Of a stretch of DNA of 5,266 nucleotides, positions 1 to 4,714 are shown one piece after another. Origin of the DNA: Chloroflexi bacterium RBG_16_68_14 (lineage in GTDB: Bacteria; Chloroflexota; Dehalococcoidia; DSTF01; RBG-16-68-14); assembly GCA_001796995.1 (NCBI GenBank), contig MGOB01000052.1:6085-11350 (forward strand), given 5' to 3'. How positions within the stretch are numbered: position 1 is the stretch's first letter; every line of letters begins with the position of its first letter. The position numbers and the translations under genes are program-made. The notes under the pieces are model-generated. The model made no database searches, was not told where the DNA came from, and was given only the letters and a program-made list of their open reading frames with translations.

Positions 1-2
1 AA

Positions 3-37
3 GGAACAGGGGACCGGGAACAAGGAACGGGGCGCGG
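3..37. repeat. Degenerate heptamer array, consensus GGAACNN
   Basis: Five abutting 7-base units read GGAACAG, GGGACCG, GGAACAA, GGAACGG and GGCGCGG. Three match GGAAC exactly and two are diverged, while the last two positions vary. The array starts at the window edge, so it may continue to the left. The 7-base period argues against coding sequence. A related pair of units lies at 4110-4123 on the other strand. Function is unknown; short tandem heptamers of this kind are known from several bacterial groups, including cyanobacteria. Confidence 0.7.
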
Positions 38-55
38 GAGAGCTTCTGCGCCCCG
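28..55. repeat. Inverted repeat able to form a long hairpin
   Basis: CGGGGCGC at 28-35 is the exact reverse complement of GCGCCCCG at 48-55. The stem can extend inward with GU and Watson-Crick pairs to leave a four-base loop at 40-43. It overlaps the last heptamers of the left array. It could be a terminator for a gene to the left or part of the repeat element. No T-run follows on the + strand, so a classical intrinsic terminator is not supported. Confidence 0.4.
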
Positions 56-69
56 CTCGCACACGAGCG
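54..69. promoter_or_regulatory. Perfect 16-bp palindrome upstream of the ADH promoter
   Basis: CGCTCG at 54-59 and CGAGCG at 64-69 are exact inverted copies around CACA. The site ends 13 bases before the putative -35 box of the alcohol dehydrogenase promoter, a usual place for a dimeric regulator to bind. It could equally be a plain hairpin. No regulator gene is in the window, so an operator role is inference only. Confidence 0.3.
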
Positions 70-82
70 TGGCGAGTCGAGT

Positions 83-111
83 TTGACAACACCTTTCCGA
101 ACGGTTTAGAT
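83..111 (+). promoter_or_regulatory. Putative sigma70-type promoter for the alcohol dehydrogenase
   Basis: A perfect -35 hexamer TTGACA lies at 83-88. After 16 or 17 bases comes an A/T-rich stretch TTTAGAT (105-111) that can serve as a weak -10 element (about three of six consensus bases in either register). This is an AT-rich island in GC-rich DNA, and the start codon follows 29 bases later. The -35 is convincing and the -10 is poor. Confidence 0.45.
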
Positions 112-126
112 GGGGGCACCCCCTAG

Positions 127-134
127 AGAAGGAG
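127..134 (+). promoter_or_regulatory. Shine-Dalgarno site of the alcohol dehydrogenase gene
   Basis: AGAAGGAG ends six bases before the ATG at 141. It is a strong match to the anti-SD sequence at good spacing, and it fixes the start. Confidence 0.8.
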
Positions 135-140
135 CTTGAC

Positions 141-1229
141 ATGAAAGCGGCACTGTTCCACGGAGCGCACCAGCCCCTCAGCATCGAGGAGATCGAGCTG
201 GACAAGCCGATGGCCCGCGAGATCATCGTCCGCACGGCGGCCACCGGCGTCTGCCACAGCGACCTCCACTTCGTCGACGGCCTCTACCCCTTCCCGGCGC
301 CGGCCGTGCTGGGCCACGAGGCGGCCGGCATCGTCGAGGAGGTGGGCGAGCACGTCACCTACCTCAAGCCGGGCGACCACGTCATCGCCTGCCTCTCAGT
401 CTTCTGCGGCACCTGCGAATCGTGCCTGACCGGCCACCCCAACCTCTGCCGCAGCTCGGAGACCCGTCGCGGGCCGGAAGACCCGCCCAAGATCCGGCTG
501 GCCAAGGACGGGACGCCGGTGAACCAGTTCGCCAACATCTCCAGCTTCGCCGAGAAGATGCTCCTGCACGAGAACGCCGTAGTCAAGATCCGCGAGGACA
601 TGCCCTTGGACCGGGCGGCCCTCATCGGCTGCGGCGTGGTGACGGGGGTGGGCGCGGCGCTGAACACGGCGAAGGTGGAGCCCGGCTCTACGGTGGCGGT
701 CTTCGGCGCGGGCGGCGTGGGCCTGGCCGTGATCCAGGGCGCGCGCATCGCCGGGGCACGCCAGATCATCGCTGTGGACGTGGTCGAGAGCAAGCTCGGC
801 CTGGCCCGCGAGCTGGGCGCGACGCACATCGTCGACGCCTCCTCCCGCGACCCGGTGCAGGCGATCCAGGAGCTGACCGACGGCGGCGCGGACTACTCCT
901 TCGAGGCGATCGGGCTCAAGGACGTAGCGGTGCAGGCCTTCATGTGCCTACGCCCCGGCGGCACGGCCACCATCATCGGCATGATCCCGGTGGGGGACAA
1001 GGTGGAGATCGAGGGGCGCCACTTCCTGAGCGAGCGCAAGCTCCAGGGCAGCTCGATGGGCTCCAACCGATTCCGGGTGGACATGCCGCGCTACATCGAG
1101 TTCTACCTCCAGGGGCGCCTGCGCCTGGACGAGATGATCACCCGTCGGGGCCGGCTGGAGGACGTGAACGAGGCCTTCCGGGCGATGAAGGCGGGCGAGG
1201 TGGCCCGCACGGTTCTGATGTTTGACTGA
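141..1229 (+). CDS. Zinc-dependent alcohol dehydrogenase (MDR superfamily, class III-like)
   Basis: Complete 362-residue cytosolic enzyme that should oxidise an alcohol to the aldehyde, or reverse, with NAD(H). Catalytic zinc ligands are visible as Cys38 (GVCHSD), His59 in the GHE motif and Cys164 (IGCGVVTG). Cys89, Cys92, Cys95 and Cys103 form the four-cysteine structural zinc lobe. The Rossmann nucleotide motif GAGGVG is at 189-194, followed by Asp213 at the end of the second strand, which by family knowledge favours NAD over NADP. The C-terminal part (GSNRFRVDMPRY...) resembles the class III/benzyl-alcohol-type group also found among NDMA-dependent enzymes. The length is normal for the family. 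The start is supported by AGAAGGAG six bases upstream. The gene stands alone on this strand with its own putative promoter and ends 36 bases from the convergent ligase gene. The substrate cannot be told from the sequence. Confidence 0.95.
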   Translation: MKAALFHGAHQPLSIEEIELDKPMAREIIVRTAATGVCHSDLHFVDGLYPFPAPAVLGHEAAGIVEEVGEHVTYLKPGDHVIACLSVFCGTCESCLTGHPNLCRSSETRRGPEDPPKIRLAKDGTPVNQFANISSFAEKMLLHENAVVKIREDMPLDRAALIGCGVVTGVGAALNTAKVEPGSTVAVFGAGGVGLAVIQGARIAGARQIIAVDVVESKLGLARELGATHIVDASSRDPVQAIQELTDGGADYSFEAIGLKDVAVQAFMCLRPGGTATIIGMIPVGDKVEIEGRHFLSERKLQGSSMGSNRFRVDMPRYIEFYLQGRLRLDEMITRRGRLEDVNEAFRAMKAGEVARTVLMFD

Positions 1230-1265
1230 AGCCCCCCGCCCCGACATACGGTCAGGGTGAGGGCC

Positions 1266-2831
1266 CTACCCGTTCTTCGGCTCGCCGTACTGCTTGCGCA
1301 GCTCCGTCTTCAGCACTTTGCCTAGCGGGTTACGGGGGAGCTCGTCCACGAAGGCGATGTAGGCGGGCGCCTTGTAGCTGGCGAGGCGCTCCTTGCAGTA
1401 GGCGATGATCTCGTCTGGAGTGGCTTGCTGGCCCGGGTTGAGGACGCAGATCGCCTTCACCACCTCGCCCCAGTCGGGATCGGGCACACCGATCACAGCC
1501 GACTCGTCGATCTTGGGGTGCAAGTCCAGCACGTCCTCGATCTCGCTCGACGAGATGTTCTCGCCGCCGCGGATGATCAGGTCCTTCTTGCGGCCGGTGA
1601 TGAAGAGGTAGCCGTCCTCGTCCAGGTAGCCCACGTCGCCGGTGTGGAGCCAGCCATCGATGATGGCCTCGGCCGTCTCGTCGGCCTGCTTGTGGTACTC
1701 GCGCATGATGCGCGCCCCGGCGACGCAGATCTCGCCCTCCTCGCCCGGCGGCAGCGGCTCGTTCTTATCGTTCATGATGGCGATGGCGACGTCGTCCATC
1801 GCCCGGCCGACGGAGCGGAGGCGACGTAGCTTCTTCTCCCGTTCCGGCCCCTCCTCTTTGGGGATCTGGTGGTCCTCCGGCCCCAGGAAGGTGAGGGTGG
1901 AGGTGCTCTCCGTCTGGCCGTAGGCATTCATCAGCCCGCACCGGAAGACATCGACCGCCCTGCGCGCCACCTCGTAGGGCATGGGGGCAGCGCCGTAAGT
2001 GATGAGCTTGAGAGAGCTCAGGTCGTGCTGGTCGAAGCGGGGGTGCTCCATGATGCGCTTGAGCATGGTGGGCACGACGAAGCTATGGGTCACCCGCTCG
2101 CGCTGGACCGTCTCCAGCCAGGCCTCCGGGTCGAACTGGGGGAGGATGGCCAGCGTGCGACCGCCCCAGATGCTGGACATCATCGCTGTCGCGCCCGCCA
2201 CGTGATGGAAGGGCACGGAGACCAGGGTCACCTCCGGCTCAACCGACGGGTCGGCGGGGTTCATGGTGTTGGTGACGTAGACGGAGAGGGTAAGATGGGT
2301 AAGCACCACGCCCTTGGGCAGCGCGGTCGTCCCGCTGGTGTACATCAGGATCGCCGTGTCGTTCTCCTCGATCTCGGTGAACACCTCGTCGTCCGGTGCG
2401 CCGGCGAGCAGCTCGTCGTAGCTGCGCATGCCCTCAGCCTTACCCTCATAGCAGACGTACTCGCGCACGCCGCCGAGCTTGGGGCGGAGCTGGCCGACGA
2501 GGTCGAGGTAGCGCTCGCCCACGAAGAGGAGCTGCGCCTCCGAGGCGCTCACCATGTAGTCCAGCTCCTCGCGCTTAGCCCGGTAGTTGAGGGGCACGAA
2601 GACGCCGCCCAGCTTTGCGCAGGCGTAGTAGGTCTCTACGTACTGGGGCGAGTTGACCGCCATCACGGCTACCGCCGTGCCCCGCCGCACGCCCAGCGAT
2701 TGCAGCGCATTCGCCAGCCGGTTCACCCGCGAGGCCATCTCGGCGTAGGTGATGCGCGCCTCGCCGGAGACGAGCGCCTCGCGGTCGGGCACGACAGCGG
2801 CGCTGATGGTGAGGAACTCGGCGGTGTTCAT
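1266..2831 (-). CDS. AMP-forming acyl-CoA ligase (acyl-CoA synthetase, ANL superfamily)
   Basis: Complete 521-residue enzyme that should activate a carboxylic acid with ATP to an acyl-adenylate and then to the CoA thioester. All core motifs are present: the P-loop YTSGTTALPKG at 164-174, YGAAP at 279-283, AYGQTES at 303-309, the TGD with Asp399, the hinge GRKKD at 413-417, RGGENIS at 421-427, and PLGKVLK with the catalytic lysine at about 505. Length and domain order (large N-terminal, small C-terminal domain) are standard. It resembles fatty-acid, cyclohexanecarboxylate and other medium or long-chain ligases; the true substrate is unknown. The N-terminus (MNTAEFLTISAAVVPDREALV) looks natural, yet no Shine-Dalgarno is visible: a GAGCGCTC palindrome and a heptamer array abut the start. 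It lies 113 bases downstream of a crotonase gene and may have its own weak promoter at 2914-2942. Confidence 0.95.
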   Translation of the reverse strand: MNTAEFLTISAAVVPDREALVSGEARITYAEMASRVNRLANALQSLGVRRGTAVAVMAVNSPQYVETYYACAKLGGVFVPLNYRAKREELDYMVSASEAQLLFVGERYLDLVGQLRPKLGGVREYVCYEGKAEGMRSYDELLAGAPDDEVFTEIEENDTAILMYTSGTTALPKGVVLTHLTLSVYVTNTMNPADPSVEPEVTLVSVPFHHVAGATAMMSSIWGGRTLAILPQFDPEAWLETVQRERVTHSFVVPTMLKRIMEHPRFDQHDLSSLKLITYGAAPMPYEVARRAVDVFRCGLMNAYGQTESTSTLTFLGPEDHQIPKEEGPEREKKLRRLRSVGRAMDDVAIAIMNDKNEPLPPGEEGEICVAGARIMREYHKQADETAEAIIDGWLHTGDVGYLDEDGYLFITGRKKDLIIRGGENISSSEIEDVLDLHPKIDESAVIGVPDPDWGEVVKAICVLNPGQQATPDEIIAYCKERLASYKAPAYIAFVDELPRNPLGKVLKTELRKQYGEPKNG

Positions 2832-2837
2832 GAGCGC

Positions 2838-2899
2838 TCAGCGGTCAGCAGTCAGCATTCAGCTTCGAACCTCGAACTTCGAGCCTCGAACCTCGAGGT
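2838..2899. repeat. Composite 7-base-periodic array (TCAGCNN then TCGANNN)
   Basis: On the + strand, four units TCAGCGG, TCAGCAG, TCAGCAT and TCAGCTT run from 2838 to 2865. Five units TCGAACC, TCGAACT, TCGAGCC, TCGAACC and TCGAGGT run from 2865 to 2899. The two families share a T at the junction, so the phase slips by one base there. In both, the first four or five bases are fixed and the rest vary, the same design as the array at 3-37. It fills the 5' leader of the ligase gene, beginning six bases from its ATG. Function is unknown. Confidence 0.8.
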
Positions 2900-2913
2900 C
2901 CGGATCGCGCCCT

Positions 2914-2942
2914 AATCTAGCGCATGGTGGGGGATAGGGCAA
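2914..2942 (-). promoter_or_regulatory. Possible weak promoter for the acyl-CoA ligase
   Basis: On the - strand, TTGCCC (2942-2937) and TAGATT (2919-2914) are separated by 17 bases. Each matches four of six sigma70 consensus bases. The pair lies wholly in the gap after the crotonase stop codon and is the least GC-rich part of it. It would give a leader of roughly 75 bases that includes the heptamer array. Chance matches of this quality are common. Confidence 0.3.
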
Positions 2943-2944
2943 CG

Positions 2945-3670
2945 CTACCTCTGGAAGAGCAGCGCCGCCGCCAGCCTCGCCTCCAGCGCCAGGCCCTCCC
3001 GCAGCGAGAGATCCAGCCCGCGCAGGACGGCCTCCTTGGCGTAGGAGAGCGCTCGCGGGTCGCGCTCCGCCAGCGTGCGCGCCCAGGCGTCCGCCGCGGC
3101 GTCCAGCTCGTCGCGGGGCACGACGCGGTGCACCAGGCCGAGCCGGTACGCCTCGTTCGCGTCGATGGGGTCGCCGGAGAGGATCATGCCGAGGGCGACG
3201 CCGGGCGGGATGGTGCGCGGCAGCGTCTGGGTGCCACCGGCCGAGGGGATGTAGCCCAGGCTCACCTCCGGCAGCCCGAAGCGGGCGTCCTCCGACGCGA
3301 CGCGCAGGTCGCAGAGCAGGCTCATCTCCAGCCCGGCGCCCAGCGCGTAGCCGTGCACGGCGGCGATGAGCGGCTTGGGCAGGTGCAGGATCAGGCCCCA
3401 CAGGTCGCGCTCGTGGCGTGCGCGGCGCGCCTCCACATAGGAGGGCGCCGTCCCGAAGTCGGAGATGTCGGCGCCGGAAGAGAAGGCGCGGCCGGCTCCC
3501 CGCACGATGAGGACGCGGGCGTCCGGGTCGTCCCGGAAGGCGTGGAAGGCCGACCAGAGCTCGTCCCGCATCTGGAGGTTGACCGCGTTGAGCACCCCCG
3601 GCCGGTTGAGGGTCAGGCGGACGACGCCGGCGCCGGCCTTCTCGTAGATGACCGTCTCGAAGGCGTTCAT
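2945..3670 (-). CDS. Enoyl-CoA hydratase/isomerase family protein, short C-terminus
   Basis: A 241-residue crotonase-fold protein expected to act on an enoyl-CoA, most likely hydration in a beta-oxidation-type route. The oxyanion-hole and CoA region FSSGADI is at 63-69, and GYALGAGLEMSLLCD is at 107-121 with the first catalytic glutamate at Glu115. FGLPEVSLGYIPSAGGTQ is at 131-148 with the second glutamate at Glu135. Both catalytic residues of classical hydratases are therefore kept. The start MNAFETV overlaps the stop of the SRPBCC gene as ATGA, indicating translational coupling. The protein stops at ...ALLFQR, just before the TED..EG..AFLEKR segment that the second crotonase in this window and most relatives carry, so about 22 residues are missing. 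None of the three reading frames past the stop restores that segment. The longer open frame upstream of this ATG runs through the SRPBCC gene and is not used. Confidence 0.92.
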   Translation of the reverse strand: MNAFETVIYEKAGAGVVRLTLNRPGVLNAVNLQMRDELWSAFHAFRDDPDARVLIVRGAGRAFSSGADISDFGTAPSYVEARRARHERDLWGLILHLPKPLIAAVHGYALGAGLEMSLLCDLRVASEDARFGLPEVSLGYIPSAGGTQTLPRTIPPGVALGMILSGDPIDANEAYRLGLVHRVVPRDELDAAADAWARTLAERDPRALSYAKEAVLRGLDLSLREGLALEARLAAALLFQR

Positions 3671-4107
3671 GAGCTCTCGCAGTGGCGCTTGATCGCGCGC
3701 AGCGAAGCCTCCACCGTCCGGCGGCTCTGCGGGCCGACGTACAGCCGCTCGATGACGTATCCGAATGGCGGAAGCGGCGCCCGCACGTACATCGACGCTC
3801 GCAGCCTGCAGCCGCCGCCGCGCTCCTCCAGCGTGTACGTCTCGTCGAACCGGAACGGCCCGATGGAGATCAGCGAGCGCAGCGTGCGCTCCGGCGTCAC
3901 CTCCTGCGGCCGGTCGTGCAGCATGCGGAACGGGCCGTTGGAGTAGCGCCAGCGGACGTGCTGCCCCGGCTGGGGATAGTCCGCCGGGGCGTCCAGCGCC
4001 GCCTCCACACCCGAGTCCCACTGCACCACCTCCGCCGGGTCGCAGAGGGCGCGCCAGACCCGAGCCGGCGCCGCTGCGATGTCGACTGAGCTGTTGAAGG
4101 AGTACAT
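3667..4107 (-). CDS. SRPBCC (START/Bet v1-like) domain protein
   Basis: A 146-residue protein with the hallmarks of the polyketide-cyclase/SRPBCC ligand-binding fold. It opens with a beta strand (MYSFNSSVDIAA), then a helix PARVWRALCDPAEVVQW at 14-30, strands rich in W/R/Y/F through 50-110, and a long C-terminal helix from about 113. No catalytic residues can be assigned. Members bind hydrophobic ligands in a cavity, so a role in binding or processing the lipid or aromatic substrate of the neighbouring CoA genes is plausible but inferred. I chose the ATG at 4107 because the fold begins there. An in-frame ATG at 4185, overlapping the stop of the upstream gene as TGATG, would add 26 residues translated mostly from a palindromic repeat. 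No strong SD precedes 4107; AGGG in the abutting heptamers could serve. Its stop overlaps the next gene (ATGA). Confidence 0.82.
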   Translation of the reverse strand: MYSFNSSVDIAAAPARVWRALCDPAEVVQWDSGVEAALDAPADYPQPGQHVRWRYSNGPFRMLHDRPQEVTPERTLRSLISIGPFRFDETYTLEERGGGCRLRASMYVRAPLPPFGYVIERLYVGPQSRRTVEASLRAIKRHCESS

Positions 4108-4109
4108 GT

Positions 4110-4123
4110 CCGTACCCTGTTCC
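4110..4123 (-). repeat. Two heptamer units related to the array at 3-37
   Basis: On the - strand the sequence reads GGAACAG then GGTACGG, directly before the SRPBCC start codon. The 14 bases match 12 of 14 positions of units one and two at 3-16. Only two units are recognisable, so chance cannot be excluded. The AGGG within may act as the ribosome binding site. Confidence 0.4.
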
Positions 4124-4128
4124 CGAAG

Positions 4129-4168
4129 GTCGGGCTTTAGCCCGACAGCCGACAGGCTGAAGCCTGTC
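4129..4168. repeat. Twin palindromic (REP-like) hairpin repeat
   Basis: Two hairpins stand side by side. GTCGGGC-TTTA-GCCCGAC lies at 4129-4146 and GACAGGC-TGAA-GCCTGTC at 4151-4168, with AGCC between. Both have seven-base stems and four-base loops. The stems differ at positions two and four, and in each case both arms change together so pairing is kept. They sit between the stop of small protein A and the start of the SRPBCC gene. No T-run follows, so they are not classic terminators, though they could attenuate transcription or stabilise mRNA ends. This looks like a dispersed extragenic palindrome family. Confidence 0.7.
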
Positions 4169-4184
4169 CCACAAGACTGATGCA

Positions 4185-4424
4185 TCAGCGCCAGTCCGGC
4201 TTGCGGACCTGGCTGCGCTTCTTGCGCTCGAAGGCGGCGGCCAGATCGTCGTTGACCTTGCGCGCCAGGAGGCGCACCGACTCGCCGCCGGGCTGCATCG
4301 CCTGGCTCCGCCAGCGGCGCACTTTGGCCCGGTCGCTATGGGCCAGAGACACCTCCTCCAGCAGGCGGGCCACGATGCAGGACATCAGCTCCCACGTCTC
4401 GTCGGCGTCCAGCTCGACCTTCAT
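4185..4424 (-). CDS. Small protein A, unknown function, paralogue of the 4456-4713 product
   Basis: A 79-residue protein I do not recognise. It begins MKVELDADETWELMSCI and has a predicted amphipathic helix at about 9-26, a conserved R-A-x-V-R-R-W-R block at 32-39, a second helix at about 48-66 and a very basic tail (ERKKRSQVRK). No signal peptide or clear membrane span is seen. It aligns without gaps to small protein B over residues 1-39 with 17 identities (including Ala7-Asp8-Glu9, Trp11, Met14, Val18, Leu22, Trp38), which shows that both frames are real. GGAGGAGG lies 12 bases before the ATG, a rather long spacing. The gene sits 31 bases after B and 77 bases before the SRPBCC start. The charged, helical, tail-basic composition would suit a small binding or nucleic-acid-associated protein, but this is speculation. 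Confidence 0.75.
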   Translation of the reverse strand: MKVELDADETWELMSCIVARLLEEVSLAHSDRAKVRRWRSQAMQPGGESVRLLARKVNDDLAAAFERKKRSQVRKPDWR

Positions 4425-4436
4425 CCTGCCCGCGTG

Positions 4437-4444
4437 CCTCCTCC
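4437..4444 (-). promoter_or_regulatory. Shine-Dalgarno-like site for small protein A, long spacing
   Basis: On the - strand the sequence GGAGGAGG lies in the 31-base gap between the two small genes and ends 12 bases before the ATG of A. The match is excellent but the spacing is longer than the usual 5-9 bases. No alternative start codon lies closer in the same frame. Confidence 0.55.
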
Positions 4445-4455
4445 GGAATGGCTCG

Positions 4456-4713
4456 CTACGGCCTGTCCAGGCTGGAGATGAACCGGCCCTTGCGCCGGAT
4501 CAGCTTCCGGGTGCGCTCGTCGATGACGTTGCCCAGCGCCTCGTTCATCGCTTCGGCCAGGCGGTCCATCGCCTCGGTGCCTTCGGCGTGGTCGGTACGC
4601 CACTTGCGGACGGCGGCGCGGCCTTCGTCGGACAGCTCGACGCCGTCCAGCACCTGGGAGACCACCAGCATCATGATCGACCACGCCTCGTCGGCTTCCA
4701 GGATGAGCCGCAT
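4456..4713 (-). CDS. Small protein B, unknown function, paralogue of the 4185-4424 product
   Basis: An 85-residue protein, MRLILEADEAWSIMMLV..., of no family I can name. It shares with protein A an N-terminal strand followed by A-D-E and Trp11, a hydrophobic helix, the block R-A-A-V-R-K-W-R at 32-39, and a basic C-terminal part (DERTRKLIRRKGR). The helix at 11-23 is strongly hydrophobic but interrupted and short for a membrane span. The open frame extends 34 codons further upstream, but that part lies antiparallel to none of the family pattern and inside the crotonase gene; the ATG at 4713 matches the start of A exactly. It begins one base after the crotonase stop (TAG-G-ATG), so translation is probably coupled, with AAGGGA upstream as a possible binding site. 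Together with A it forms a tandem duplication inside a CoA-metabolism operon. Confidence 0.75.
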   Translation of the reverse strand: MRLILEADEAWSIMMLVVSQVLDGVELSDEGRAAVRKWRTDHAEGTEAMDRLAEAMNEALGNVIDERTRKLIRRKGRFISSLDRP

Positions 4714-4714
4714 C

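Noticed and set aside
422..1225. Second + strand frame inside the alcohol dehydrogenase
   Set aside because: It is a GC-rich alternate frame, with composition dominated by R, G, P and A and no domain signal.
1255..1271. Imperfect palindrome GGGTGAGGGCCCTACCC in the gap between the convergent genes, a possible bidirectional terminator
   Set aside because: There is no loop of useful size, one bulged base, no T-run on either strand, and it overlaps the ligase stop codon. It is too weak to call.
2838..2899. CRISPR array
   Set aside because: The units are 7 bases with no spacers, so the structure is a short tandem repeat rather than repeat-spacer.
1869..2915. Long + strand open frame opposite the ligase gene
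   Set aside because: It is antisense to a gene with all ANL motifs. Its translation is low-complexity, rich in H, R, G and V, and its end reads through the heptamer array. This is a GC-driven shadow.
2859..3401. Alternate - strand frame overlapping the crotonase and running into the heptamer array
   Set aside because: It was checked as a possible frameshifted continuation of the crotonase, but it does not contain the missing TED..EG..FLEKR segment and is low complexity.
2924..3946. Long + strand open frame opposite the crotonase and SRPBCC genes
   Set aside because: It spans two real genes and their overlap on the other strand, has no recognisable motif, and is a shadow of high GC at third positions.
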